Assembly (NCBI RefSeq): GCF_015751895.1
Contig: NZ_JADOTZ010000001.1
Span: 682,001-746,000 of the forward strand
Length of the DNA stretch: 64,000 nucleotides
From: Zhihengliuella flava
GTDB taxonomy: Bacteria; Actinomycetota; Actinomycetes; Actinomycetales; Micrococcaceae
Direction of reading: 5' to 3'
Part shown: one piece after another, positions 9,265 to 18,022 of the stretch
How positions within the stretch are numbered: position 1 is the stretch's first letter
Layout: every line of letters begins with the position of its first letter
Notes under the pieces: model-generated
The model's input: only the letters and a program-made list of their open reading frames with translations
Databases searched by the model: none
What the model was told of the DNA's origin: nothing
Made by a program: the position numbers and the translations under genes

Positions 9265-9920
9265 GTGCTGCCATCAGGGTCGGCGGCACGGGCCGATGAC
9301 GACTCGCTCGCGTTTCGATCCCGGCGATCGCGCCGATATTTACGGTGCGCTGCCACGAAGTACCCTGCCGCGGCGATGATGTGCAGCGCGCACCCGAGGG
9401 CGAGCACAGCGGTGGCGACGGCGTCGTACGTCGGCGATCGAACCGATTCGACCTGCCCCAGTAACAGCAGTGGTGTGCCCACCAGCAACGCTGCCGTGCG
9501 CACCTTGCCGATGATGCTGACCGGCAGCTCGGGGCTTCCACGGAACAAGATCAACGAATTCACGATCAAGATCAGATCCGGCACCACGATGGAATACACG
9601 AGCCAGGCGGGCGCAATCCCAGCGAGGACGAAGGTCGTGGCCACGACCAACAGGGAGAGCCGATCCGCGAGCGGATCCAGCCACGCGCCTACGGTCGACA
9701 TTTGGTTGAACCGCCGGGCCAAAAACCCGTCAATCCAGTCGGTGGAACCGAGAATCGCCAGGACGATGGTTGCGGTCAAGAAGTGGCCAGCAAAGACCAG
9801 CCACACGAAGTACGGCACGAGGCAAAACCGCAGCACCGTGATGACGTTCGGGATGGTCCAGAACGTCGCACGGATGCGGTATTCGACGTCGTCACGGGTC
9901 CCCGCCCCGATAAACCGCAA
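9252..9920 (-). CDS. CDP-alcohol phosphatidyltransferase
   Basis: 222 aa integral membrane enzyme. The full family motif is present: D61, D64, G65, A68, R69, G78, D82 and D86 (DWIDGFLARR...GAWLDPLAD), which binds CDP and the metal. Members join a CDP-linked lipid to an alcohol such as glycerol-3-phosphate or inositol phosphate; PgsA-like activity is the commonest guess but the acceptor is not readable here. I used a TTG start at 9920, five to six bases after AGGGGG. Its end overlaps the DMT gene by 13 bases, so the two are coupled. Confidence 0.88.
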   Translation of the reverse strand: MRFIGAGTRDDVEYRIRATFWTIPNVITVLRFCLVPYFVWLVFAGHFLTATIVLAILGSTDWIDGFLARRFNQMSTVGAWLDPLADRLSLLVVATTFVLAGIAPAWLVYSIVVPDLILIVNSLILFRGSPELPVSIIGKVRTAALLVGTPLLLLGQVESVRSPTYDAVATAVLALGCALHIIAAAGYFVAAHRKYRRDRRDRNASESSSARAADPDGSTWSG

Positions 9921-9951
9921 GGATCCCCCTTACTGAACGGTCCGCTATCGC

Positions 9952-10635
9952 CTACTGACCATCGGTCGAGGAACCGGGCTTGAACTTCTGCAGCTTCTCC
10001 TTGAGGCCGTAGGCCTTCTCGGCCGTCTTTTCCGCGGTGGAGGCTTGCTTGCCGAGCTTGTCCCGGAGCTCAGCGAGGTGCGCGCGGCGTGCCTCGGAGC
10101 GCGCCTTGAGCTCGGCGTAGGACAGGTTCTCCTTCTCCGCCTCCTTCTTGGCCTTTTCCGCTTCCTTCTCGGCGGCCATGCGCTCCTTCTCCTCCCGCGT
10201 GGGCTCGGGCTGATCGAGCGTCGAGACGTCGAAGGCGCTGCCTTCCTTGAGGATGCCGAGATCGTGCTTGAAGCCGCGCAGCGCGTCCTCGGGCATGAGC
10301 GGCATGGCCTTCTTGATCTTCACGACGGCGATCAACGCCACGATCACGATCAGCAGGAGGAAGAACGCCGCGACGACGAGGGCTGCGCCCCACGCCGGCA
10401 TGACTTCAGCCAACCCCATAATGGCCGCGACCAGCAGGCAGATGCCCAAGGCGGAGAGGAAAAGGAGCGCGGCCACGCCCAGGCCGGCTGCTACGCCGAC
10501 GTTGATTCCCTTGGACGTCAACTGTCGCTTGGCCAGCTGGAGCTCGTCATTGATCTGCTTGGGCACGAGTCGACCCAAGTCTTTGATCACGTTGATCGGC
10601 GAAGCTGTCCGGCGCCCCGTCTCGGTTCCTGACAT
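9952..10635 (-). CDS. Actinobacterial holin-X-like membrane protein
   Basis: 227 aa. After a short cytoplasmic N-terminus (INVIKDLGRLVPKQINDELQLAKRQL) there are two adjacent hydrophobic hairpin helices (about residues 55-85 and 90-118). A long charged coiled-coil-like tail rich in Lys, Glu and Ala follows, with REEKERMAAEKEAEKAKKEAEK in its middle. This is the layout of the 'phage holin family / Holin-X' proteins of actinobacteria, which despite the name are chromosomal and of unknown function. There is no phage context. The start at 10635 has AAGGA eight bases upstream. Confidence 0.75.
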   Translation of the reverse strand: MSGTETGRRTASPINVIKDLGRLVPKQINDELQLAKRQLTSKGINVGVAAGLGVAALLFLSALGICLLVAAIMGLAEVMPAWGAALVVAAFFLLLIVIVALIAVVKIKKAMPLMPEDALRGFKHDLGILKEGSAFDVSTLDQPEPTREEKERMAAEKEAEKAKKEAEKENLSYAELKARSEARRAHLAELRDKLGKQASTAEKTAEKAYGLKEKLQKFKPGSSTDGQ

Positions 10636-10705
10636 GAGTTGATTCCTTCGTCGTCTCTCCGGCCCGCCTGGGAGCCCCTGTCTGTACAAAACTACCAAAA
10701 GAAAA

Positions 10706-10745
10706 AGCCGGGGCCCGGTGCTGCGTGCAGCGCCGGGCCCCGGCT
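10706..10745 (-). terminator. Terminator after tRNA-Asn copy 1
   Basis: A 19-bp stem (AGCCGGGGCCCGGTGCTGC against its complement with one G-U pair) with a short loop. On the minus strand it is followed by CTTTTTC. It lies just downstream of the tRNA at 10754-10826. Confidence 0.9.
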
Positions 10746-10753
10746 CAGTCGAG

Positions 10754-10826
10754 CTCCCCCGACTGGACTCGAACCAGTAACCCTTCGATTAACAGTCGAA
10801 TGCTCTGCCAATTGAGCTACGGGGGA
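10754..10826 (-). tRNA. tRNA-Asn (GTT), copy 1
   Basis: A 73-nt cloverleaf with acceptor TCCCCCG / CGGGGGA, discriminator G, D arm TAGCTCAATTGGCAGAGC and anticodon stem TTCGA-TCGAA around CTGTTAA, giving anticodon GTT. CCA is not encoded. Identical to the copy at 10963-11035. Confidence 0.97.
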
Positions 10827-10875
10827 AAGAAGCGACAACAAGCCTAGCAGGGGAAAACCCTGAAGAAAAAATCAG

Positions 10876-10911
10876 GGTCCCGGGGTGCTGCCCGCAGCGG
10901 ACCCCGGGGCC
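10876..10911 (-). terminator. Hairpin with U-tract between the tRNA-Asn copies
   Basis: GC-rich stem (GGTCCCGGGGTGCTGC with GCAGCGGACCCCGGGGCC, one small bulge). On the minus strand it is followed by CTGATTTTTTC. It is the second of two terminator-like hairpins after tRNA copy 2. Confidence 0.75.
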
Positions 10912-10915
10912 AACG

Positions 10916-10955
10916 CAAAAAATCCCGGCCACCAAAGCTGATGACCGGGATTTTT
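10916..10955. terminator. Bidirectional hairpin terminator after tRNA-Asn copy 2
   Basis: AAAAATCCCGG ... CCGGGATTTTT: a perfect 11-bp stem bordered by A and T runs, ending eight bases after the tRNA at 10963. Confidence 0.85.
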
Positions 10956-10962
10956 ACACTTG

Positions 10963-11035
10963 CTCCCCCGACTGGACTCGAACCAGTAACCCTTCGATTA
11001 ACAGTCGAATGCTCTGCCAATTGAGCTACGGGGGA
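10963..11035 (-). tRNA. tRNA-Asn (GTT), copy 2
   Basis: Same 73-nt sequence as copy 1, same GTT anticodon, no encoded CCA. The two genes lie 136 bases apart with separate terminators, so each is likely transcribed on its own. It lies downstream of dnaG. Confidence 0.97.
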
Positions 11036-11104
11036 AAGGCAACGCGCACTAGCCTACAACACGATCGGAGTTGGCGCGAAATCGAGGTGTTCCCCCGTCC
11101 GGTC

Positions 11105-13030
11105 CTAGTCGTCGCGCAAAGAACGCCGCCGCAGCTCCAGTTCCATGAGCTCGCGATTGATCCGCTGAAAAGCCTCTGGATCCGCTGCCGGATCCATGCG
11201 CTGCAGTTGACCAATGCGCTCGGCCTTCAGGTGCGTGATTTGCAGTTCGAAGAGCCTGTTCATGATGTCCCGGCAGTACCGCGCCAGGGCCTCATCGGAG
11301 TGCGCGGGCAAGGGGCGCACCGCCAGCTCCGACACCAGGGAACGCAACGGCTCGGGCACCTCCTGACGGACAGCCTCAACCCATCGCGACGGCGTCGCTC
11401 CGGACGCGCCAGCAGCTCGGATGGCCGCGTGAATGGCGGCGTGGGCCGGCGCCAGGAAGCGCGCCTCGTAAAAAGCCTGCCACTGCTCCGGCGTCAGCAT
11501 GGCTGGCTGCTGCAACACCACCTCCAGCGACTCCCGCTCCATGCGCGTGACCGGATCGCGTGGATCCGGAAGCTCAAAGGCAGGTTCCGCGCCCGGTCCT
11601 GCGCCGTCGTCGTACCCGGCCTTCCCGGCGTACGACGACGCCTGGCCGGTCTGCTGCGAGCCACGGTCCCGCTGGCCGCGGGTGCGGTCGCCACCGGAAC
11701 GCGCGCGCTTGCCCGCCGCGGCGACCGCACGATTGACGTCATCCATGTCCAGGCCGAGCCAGCCAGCGAGCTCCCGGGTGTAGGCCGGGCGCATGGCCGC
11801 GTCGCGGATCTCCGCGACGATCGGCGCCGAGGCGCGCAGGGCCTGCACGCGCCCCTCGACGGTATCGAGGTCGTACCGTTTCAGCCCGACCTTGATCGCG
11901 AACTCGAACAACGGCCGCTTGGCATCGATGAGTTCGCGCACCGCCTCCGGACCCCGCTGCTGCCGCAGATCACACGGGTCAGCACCACTCGGTTCGACGG
12001 CAACGTAGGTTTGCGCGATGAATCGTTGATCCTCCTCGAACGCGCGCAAGGCCGCCTTCTGCCCGGCCTCATCACCGTCGAAGGTGAAGACAACTTCTCC
12101 GCCCGTGCCATCGTCCTGCAAGAGCCGGCGGGCAATCTTGATGTGGTCCGCCCCGAACGCCGTACCGCAAGTGGCCACCGCGGTGCCGATTCCCGAGAGG
12201 TGGCACGCCATCACGTCGGTGTATCCCTCGACGACGATCAGCTGCCGGTGCTTGGTGATCTCCCGCTTGGCGAGGTCCACGCCGTACAAGACCTGCGACT
12301 TCTTATAGAGCTGCGTCTCCGGGGTGTTCAGGTACTTCGGACCCTTGTCGTCGTCGTGAAGTTTGCGGGCGCCAAAGCCGATGGTGGCTCCCGTGAGGTC
12401 CCGGATCGGCCAGATCAACCGACCACGAAAACGGTCATAGATGCCCCGTTGGCCCTCGGAGAACATCCCGGTGTGGCCGAGCTCCTCATCGGCGAAGCCC
12501 TTGGAGCGCAGGTGCTTGAGCAAGTGGTCCCAGCCCTGCGGCGCGTACCCGACGCCGAACTGTTCCGCCGCCGCCTGGTCGAACCCGCGGCCCGTGAGGA
12601 ACTGCCGTGCGATGGACGCCTCCGGGCTGCCCAGCTGATAGCGGAAGTACTCCTCGGCGATCTTGTGCGCATCCAGCAATCGCTGGCGGCGGCCGACCTC
12701 CTGCTTGGATGGACCATGCCCTCCATCCTCATACCGCAGCTCGTAGCCCAGCTTGGCCGCGAGCAGTTCCACGGTCTCGGTGAACGTGGTGTGGTCCATC
12801 TTCTGAATAAAGGAGATCACGTCTCCGGATTCGCCACAGCCAAAGCAGTGAAAGGATCCAACCTGCGGGCGGACATGGAAGGACGGAGTGCGCTCGTCGT
12901 GGAAGGGGCACAGGCCTTTGTACGATCCGACACCGGCCGAGCGCAGGCTGACGTAGCCTTCGACGACAGATTTGATGTCGGTGCGCGCGCGGACCTCGTC
13001 GATGTCGTCGCGCTTAATGAGTCCGGCCAT
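11105..13030 (-). CDS. dnaG: DNA primase
   Basis: 641 aa replicative primase. The N-terminal CHC2 zinc finger is intact: C41, H44, C62, C65 (CPFH ... CFGC). The central RNA polymerase domain with TOPRIM fold follows, seen in the glutamate motif LIVVEGYTDVMA and the metal motif FTFDGDEAG. The roughly 200-residue C-terminal region, with an Arg/Gly/Gln-rich linker, should carry the DnaB-interaction domain. It lies 90 bases downstream of dgt on the same strand, an arrangement common in actinobacteria. Confidence 0.97.
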   Translation of the reverse strand: MAGLIKRDDIDEVRARTDIKSVVEGYVSLRSAGVGSYKGLCPFHDERTPSFHVRPQVGSFHCFGCGESGDVISFIQKMDHTTFTETVELLAAKLGYELRYEDGGHGPSKQEVGRRQRLLDAHKIAEEYFRYQLGSPEASIARQFLTGRGFDQAAAEQFGVGYAPQGWDHLLKHLRSKGFADEELGHTGMFSEGQRGIYDRFRGRLIWPIRDLTGATIGFGARKLHDDDKGPKYLNTPETQLYKKSQVLYGVDLAKREITKHRQLIVVEGYTDVMACHLSGIGTAVATCGTAFGADHIKIARRLLQDDGTGGEVVFTFDGDEAGQKAALRAFEEDQRFIAQTYVAVEPSGADPCDLRQQRGPEAVRELIDAKRPLFEFAIKVGLKRYDLDTVEGRVQALRASAPIVAEIRDAAMRPAYTRELAGWLGLDMDDVNRAVAAAGKRARSGGDRTRGQRDRGSQQTGQASSYAGKAGYDDGAGPGAEPAFELPDPRDPVTRMERESLEVVLQQPAMLTPEQWQAFYEARFLAPAHAAIHAAIRAAGASGATPSRWVEAVRQEVPEPLRSLVSELAVRPLPAHSDEALARYCRDIMNRLFELQITHLKAERIGQLQRMDPAADPEAFQRINRELMELELRRRSLRDD

Positions 13031-13119
13031 GCCTTACAGGATACGTCCCCGTCGGGGCCCCGAAGGACGTTTTCCACAGGTCACTGCACAGGCGCGCGCA
13101 GCGGTTCGCGGACGGCGGA

Positions 13120-14421
13120 CTAGTAGAGCTCGTTGCGGAACGGCTCGCCCTGAACCAGCGTGCGGTGCCACTCGATCGCGGACGCGTCCGTCAGCGACGC
13201 GACTTGGTCAATCACGGCACGCAGGCGGCCGCCGTCGTCACGGGCGTCGTGCCAATCGGCAGCGAAGATCGGCTCGAGGTATTGGTCGCCCGTCTCGGTG
13301 AGCAGCCCCACGAGATCAGCGAGCATCTGGCGCTGCCGCTCATAAATCGGCTGGCGTTCGTCGCTCGTCATGACATAGGCCGTCGCGAGCCCCTTCATCG
13401 CCGCGATTTCATGATCCGTCTCTTCGGGGACGATGAGCCGGCCATTAAAACGCGTCAACGGATCGCTCCCATACTCGGCGCGTGTGGCGTCGATCGCCGC
13501 GGAACAGAACCGGCCGATGAACTGACTGGTCATATCCTTCAGCGCCGCCATCGAGCGCCGCGACCCCGTGGCGATCGGAACCCATTCCTGGCTCGCCTCG
13601 AGGCGGCCGAGTGCGGCGCTGATCGTCGCATCATCGACGCCGGGGAGGTACCACCGGCGCGTATATTCGATGACCCGGTCCCGGTGATCGGGATCCTGAA
13701 TCCAGCGCAATTGGAACCGCCCGGCGACGATGGCGTCCTCGACATCGTGCACCGAATAGGAGATGTCATCGGCCAAGTCCATGACTTGGGCCTCAATGCA
13801 CGTCTGGCCCGGCTCGGGACGCATCCCGTGCGTCTCATCCCCCGCTCGTAGCCATTCAAAGACGGGCATGTCATCGGCGTACACCCCGAATTTGCGCGTC
13901 TTCTGGCCGTTCCGCACGGGGGCGTCCGGACGCGCCCACGGATACTTGCAGGCGGCGTCGAGCGCTGCCCGCGTCAGGTTCAGCCCCGCCGAGGCCCCGT
14001 TGTGACGGAACGTCTTGGTCTCGAGGCGGGTGAGCAGGCGCAGCGTCTGCGCGTTGCCCTCGAACCCGCCGATCTGTGCGGCGAGCTGATCCAAGGCCTT
14101 CTCACCGTTGTGCCCGAACGGCGGGTGGCCCAAATCGTGAGCCAAGCACGCCGTGTCCACGACGTCGGGATCGCAGCCGAGCGTCGCGCCCAGCTCCCGG
14201 CCGACCTGAGCCACCTCAAGCGAGTGGGTCAGCCGCGTGCGGACGAAGTCATCCGAGTACGGCGCCACCACCTGAGTCTTGGCCCCGAGCCGGCGCAGTG
14301 CCGAGGAATGGAGCACGCGGGCGCGGTCCCGCTCAAAGCTGGACCGGTAGGACTTCTTGGGCGGCTCCGGGACCCAGCGCTCGTGGTCGTAGGGCTCGTA
14401 CCCGGGGATCGGCTTCAGCAT
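13120..14421 (-). CDS. dgt: Deoxyguanosinetriphosphate triphosphohydrolase-like protein
   Basis: 433 aa HD-domain enzyme that removes triphosphate from dGTP and other dNTPs, controlling the dNTP pool. The metal-binding residues are visible: H66 in TRLTHSLEV and H95-D96 in CLAHDLGHPPFGHNGE, the hallmark of the family. The N-terminus (SSFERDRARVLHSSALRRLGAKTQV) is also typical. It sits six bases after dusB and upstream of dnaG, so a dusB-dgt-dnaG operon is likely. Confidence 0.93.
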   Translation of the reverse strand: MLKPIPGYEPYDHERWVPEPPKKSYRSSFERDRARVLHSSALRRLGAKTQVVAPYSDDFVRTRLTHSLEVAQVGRELGATLGCDPDVVDTACLAHDLGHPPFGHNGEKALDQLAAQIGGFEGNAQTLRLLTRLETKTFRHNGASAGLNLTRAALDAACKYPWARPDAPVRNGQKTRKFGVYADDMPVFEWLRAGDETHGMRPEPGQTCIEAQVMDLADDISYSVHDVEDAIVAGRFQLRWIQDPDHRDRVIEYTRRWYLPGVDDATISAALGRLEASQEWVPIATGSRRSMAALKDMTSQFIGRFCSAAIDATRAEYGSDPLTRFNGRLIVPEETDHEIAAMKGLATAYVMTSDERQPIYERQRQMLADLVGLLTETGDQYLEPIFAADWHDARDDGGRLRAVIDQVASLTDASAIEWHRTLVQGEPFRNELY

Positions 14422-14426
14422 GCGCG

Positions 14427-15683
14427 CTACCCGCCGGAGACGTCGGACTCGGCGGCGGCAATCATGGCCCGGTGCGCCTCGCTCAAGTCACGAGAGTCGA
14501 GCCAACCATCCGGCAGCGCCGGGCGCTTCGGGGTGCCCGCGCGCCCGCGTGGCCCCTCGGCGTCGGCGCCGGGGTAGCCGGCGTCGGGGTTGAGCTCGCT
14601 CAGGAGCGCGCGCAGTTGTTCCAGTGTGCCGACGGTGGCCATCGCGGCGCGCAGCTCACCGCCGACGGCATACCCCTTGAAGTACCAGGCCACGTGCTTG
14701 CGGATGTCCCGGAGCGCCTGCTCCTCGTTACCGAAGTAATCGATCAACAACTCGGCGTGGCGGTAGAACGTTTCGCCCACCTCCGCCAGCGTTGGCGTGA
14801 ACCGCTGGTCGCTACCCTCAAACGCGGCCTGCAAGTCACCAAACAGCCACGGACGGCCTTGGCACCCGCGGCCAATCACCACGCCGTCGACGCCCGTCTC
14901 ACGCACCATCCGGATGGCGTCCTCGGCGGTCCAAATGTCTCCATTACCCAGCACCGGGACGTCCGGAAGCGCCTCGCGCAGCTCCTTGATGGCCGCCCAA
15001 TCCGCCTGCCCCGAGTAGAACTGGCCGGTCGTGCGGCCGTGCAGCGTGACGGCGGCCACCCCGTACTCGCGGGCGATTCGCCCGGCGTCGAGGAACGTCA
15101 AGTGATCGTCGGTGACGCCCTTACGCATCTTGATCGTCAGCGGAATGTTCCCCTGCGCAGCCTCGCGCGTGGCGGAACGAATGATGGATTCAAACAGCTC
15201 CGTCTTCCACGGCAGCGCCGAGCCACCGCCCTTGCGCGTCACCTTGGGGACGGGGCAGCCAAAGTTCAGGTCGATATGATCCGCGCGGTCCTCCTCGACG
15301 AGCATGCGCACGGCAGCGCCCACGGTCTTCGGCTCCACACCGTAGAGCTGTACTGACCGGACCGATTCGTCCTCGTCGTGGGAGATGATCCGCATCGACT
15401 TCTCGTTCCGCTCAACGAGGGCGCGCGAGGTCACCATTTCCGTCACGTACAGCCCGCCGCCATACTCGCGGCAGAGGCGTCGGAACGCCTTGTTCGTGAT
15501 GCCCGCCATCGGCGCCAGCACCACCGGGGTGTCGATCGTCAAGTTGCCCAGTTGCAGCGGCGGCAGTTCCAGCCGGGTCGCGGAGCCGCCGTCGGCGGGC
15601 ACGGTGGACGACGGCGTCGCCTGCGCGCACGTGTGCGCGGCGGCGTCGTTCTGGGGTGAGGCGAGGGAAGCGGAGACTGTCAC
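14427..15683 (-). CDS. dusB: tRNA-dihydrouridine synthase
   Basis: About 418 aa FMN enzyme that reduces uridine to dihydrouridine in tRNA D-loops. VVLAPMAGITNKAFRRLCR opens the TIM barrel, and the catalytic Cys is in LNFGCPVPKVTRKGGGSAL. Later the phosphate-binding signature GNGDIWTAEDA and VIGRGCQGRPWLF are present. The start is uncertain: the frame runs open far upstream inside the YibE/F gene, and I used the GTG at 15683, although the SD-like GGGAG abuts it. The first ~40 residues are Ala/Ser-rich and unconserved, so initiation further in is possible. The C-terminus has a 60-residue extension after the family core. Confidence 0.88.
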   Translation of the reverse strand: MTVSASLASPQNDAAAHTCAQATPSSTVPADGGSATRLELPPLQLGNLTIDTPVVLAPMAGITNKAFRRLCREYGGGLYVTEMVTSRALVERNEKSMRIISHDEDESVRSVQLYGVEPKTVGAAVRMLVEEDRADHIDLNFGCPVPKVTRKGGGSALPWKTELFESIIRSATREAAQGNIPLTIKMRKGVTDDHLTFLDAGRIAREYGVAAVTLHGRTTGQFYSGQADWAAIKELREALPDVPVLGNGDIWTAEDAIRMVRETGVDGVVIGRGCQGRPWLFGDLQAAFEGSDQRFTPTLAEVGETFYRHAELLIDYFGNEEQALRDIRKHVAWYFKGYAVGGELRAAMATVGTLEQLRALLSELNPDAGYPGADAEGPRGRAGTPKRPALPDGWLDSRDLSEAHRAMIAAAESDVSGG

Positions 15684-15754
15684 CTCCCTAGTATCGCAAG
15701 TCGGGGCAAATCGGCCCCACCGACTTGGCTCGCCCCGTGGACGGCACGGGCGAA

Positions 15755-17089
15755 TCAGCCGATGGGCGGGCCCGAGCCGTCCGCGTGCGCCGCGCTGCGG
15801 CGGCCAGAGCGTCGACGCGGGGCCACGGAGCCGTCCGACGAGCCGCGCGTGGCAGCAGACCGCGAGGCGGCTCCCACGTCCCCGGTGCCGACGGCCTTGA
15901 CGACGGCGGTGGCAATCGCCGTCGTGACCGGGATCGCCAGCACCAATCCGATGGAACCGACCAGCGTTCGCACGACCTCCTCGGCGAGCTCCCCTGAGGT
16001 AAAGGTGTCCAGTAGCGCCCGGTCGTAGAGCGTGACGAGGATCAGCATGGGTAAGACGGCGCCCGCGTAGGCGAACGCGATCGTGTACACCGTCGACGCG
16101 ATGTGGTCCCGCCCAATGCGCATGGCCGAGGTAAAGAGCTCGCGGGCGCTGCGGTGCGGATTTGCCTCCGCAAGTTCCCACACGGCGGACGATTGCGTGA
16201 TCGTCACGTCGTTGAGCACGCCGAGGCCGGCCACCAGCAGTCCGCACAGGATGATGCCGGACAGGCTGAGCTCCGGGACTTGGTTGACCAGCGTGTACTT
16301 GGCGTCGTCGCCGACGCCGGTGAGGTGCACGGCGTCGGTGGCCCACGCCGCCAACGCCGTGGTCACCGCGAGGCCAAAGATCGTGCCCAGCAGCGCCGTC
16401 GTCGTCCGGGCCGTAAACCCGTGCGCGAAGTACAAGACCGCGATCATGATCAGCGCCGAACCCACTAGGCCCACCAGCAGGGCCGGCTTGCCCTCCACGA
16501 GTGCAGGGATCATGAAATGAGCCAAGACGAGGTAGGCGCCGATGAGGCCCAACAAGGCGCGGAAACCGCGCCACCGCGCCACGAGGACGACGACGAACGC
16601 GTAGGCGGCGGCGAGCAGCAGAATCGGCGCCGCGCGGACAAAGTCCACAAAAATATAGGGAGCCGCGGATCCGGTGACCGCCTCGCGCAGGTCCAAGTAG
16701 CGAATCTGATCGCCGGGTTCGACGCCGGTGGCCGCGAGGATTTCCGGCGGAACTTCCACGGGAACGGCCCCGCCGCCAGCGTTGGGACGAACATAGGCCA
16801 CGTCGCACTGTTGCGCCTCGCCGCCCGCGGCCTCGAGGTCGCCACTGGACGGGCACGTCTCATTGACCACGCGCTCCACTTCGCCGGAGACCATGGACAC
16901 CCCGGCGGCCGTGGAGTACGGGTCATCGAGCTGGACACGATCCGCTCCCCCACTGGGCCACAGGAACCACGTGCCGATCACCGTGAGCAGGCCGAGCGGA
17001 ATGAGGATCGCGGTGAGAAGGAGGCGGGCCCTGCGGCGACGCGCCGGATCATGGATCCGGACGTCGTCGTGCCCGTGCGCGTGGCCCAT
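15755..17089 (-). CDS. YibE/F-family membrane protein
   Basis: 444 aa. A His-rich N-terminus (MGHAHGHDDVRIHD) and one membrane helix are followed by an extracytoplasmic stretch with three Cys, then seven or so helices. ARWRGFRALLGLIGAYLVL, GVLNDVTITQSSAVWEL and VYTIAFAYAGAVLPMLIL are the conserved YibE/F motifs. The family is predicted to transport or organise something across the membrane; its function is unknown. GGGGGAGGAG precedes the ATG and overlaps the end of the GNAT gene. The C-terminal 50 residues are Arg/Ser/Gly-rich and likely disordered. Confidence 0.88.
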   Translation of the reverse strand: MGHAHGHDDVRIHDPARRRRARLLLTAILIPLGLLTVIGTWFLWPSGGADRVQLDDPYSTAAGVSMVSGEVERVVNETCPSSGDLEAAGGEAQQCDVAYVRPNAGGGAVPVEVPPEILAATGVEPGDQIRYLDLREAVTGSAAPYIFVDFVRAAPILLLAAAYAFVVVLVARWRGFRALLGLIGAYLVLAHFMIPALVEGKPALLVGLVGSALIMIAVLYFAHGFTARTTTALLGTIFGLAVTTALAAWATDAVHLTGVGDDAKYTLVNQVPELSLSGIILCGLLVAGLGVLNDVTITQSSAVWELAEANPHRSARELFTSAMRIGRDHIASTVYTIAFAYAGAVLPMLILVTLYDRALLDTFTSGELAEEVVRTLVGSIGLVLAIPVTTAIATAVVKAVGTGDVGAASRSAATRGSSDGSVAPRRRSGRRSAAHADGSGPPIG

Positions 17090-17101
17090 CGACTCCTCCC
17101 C

Positions 17102-18019
17102 CTAAGCCGTGGCGACGATGCGGGTGGTGGTGATGACCGTGGCCTGCCGAGCGGCCACGAGCCCGTCCACCACCTCGACCAGCGCGGTCATCGCGTCGTC
17201 CACCTCCACCTTAACGGGGTACTGGTGGGCCAACATGGCCAGCAAGCCAAACACGGCCTCGCGGGCGTCGTCCTCGGCCAGGGCCGGATCCCATCCCACC
17301 AACACGTCCGCCGGGGCGTCCACGCGGTCCGGCTCGTAACTCACGGCGAAGGCTTGGATCCGACCGCCAGCGGGTTGAGGCTTATCGCGCAGGACGACGG
17401 CGCCCTTGGCACCGGTGGATTCGGCGAGCAACATGGTCTGCGCGCGTCCCAGGGTCATCTCCGAGCGATCCCACCCGTGGACCGCGTTGTAGAAGTCCAC
17501 GACGAGGCGGGTCAGCTCCACGGAGCCCGTGGCCGACTCGTCCAGCGTGAGTCCGTCCTCGGAGAAGTTCGGCAGCTTCATGCCGCCGGGCTCAATCACA
17601 ACGGCGCGGGAGCGCATGATGGGATGTTGCCCCAGCGAGGCGGCGAATCCTGACGCGGCGGCCGCGTCGGCGCCCTCCTCGGTGTAGCGGGACTTCAGCT
17701 CCTGCGGTCCGCCGGCAGGGACCTCCGCACGCAGGCGGCGCACCAATTCCGTGGCGATTCCGTGGCGCCGGTGATCGCGCGCGACCTCCGCAAAACACCA
17801 CAGGCGGTCAGGGTGCAGGGTCGAGGCAAACAGCGTTGCCGCGGCGATCGGCACGCCCTGGTCCTCGGCCACCATGGTGCGCGCCCAGGGTTCCTCAGAG
17901 TCTGGCCGCAGCATGGTGCGGTCCACGTGAGCCTGCGGCGTCGCGGGATCACCCCAGATCTGAATCAGTTCCAGATCATCCCCGTCGCGCCAAGGGCGGT
18001 AGGTGAGCTCTGCTGCCAT
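17102..18019 (-). CDS. GNAT-family N-acetyltransferase, two-domain length
   Basis: 305 aa. The N-terminal 100 residues form a GNAT domain, with the acetyl-CoA loop in FAEVARDHRRHGIATELVRRL. The second half (about 150-305) has no motif I can name and may be a degenerate second GNAT domain, as in mycothiol-synthase-like proteins. Nothing identifies the substrate. It starts three bases after the glyS stop and ends twelve bases before the YibE/F start, so it is part of that transcription unit. Confidence 0.8.
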   Translation of the reverse strand: MAAELTYRPWRDGDDLELIQIWGDPATPQAHVDRTMLRPDSEEPWARTMVAEDQGVPIAAATLFASTLHPDRLWCFAEVARDHRRHGIATELVRRLRAEVPAGGPQELKSRYTEEGADAAAASGFAASLGQHPIMRSRAVVIEPGGMKLPNFSEDGLTLDESATGSVELTRLVVDFYNAVHGWDRSEMTLGRAQTMLLAESTGAKGAVVLRDKPQPAGGRIQAFAVSYEPDRVDAPADVLVGWDPALAEDDAREAVFGLLAMLAHQYPVKVEVDDAMTALVEVVDGLVAARQATVITTTRIVATA

Positions 18020-18022
18020 GGT

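Noticed and set aside
9952-10635. Holin-like protein as evidence of a prophage
   Set aside because: The holin-X family is chromosomal in actinobacteria, and no phage gene, integrase or attachment repeat is nearby.
10754-11035. Duplicated tRNA-Asn as a possible integration site with flanking repeat
   Set aside because: Both copies are full length, with no adjacent integrase or partial tRNA fragment.
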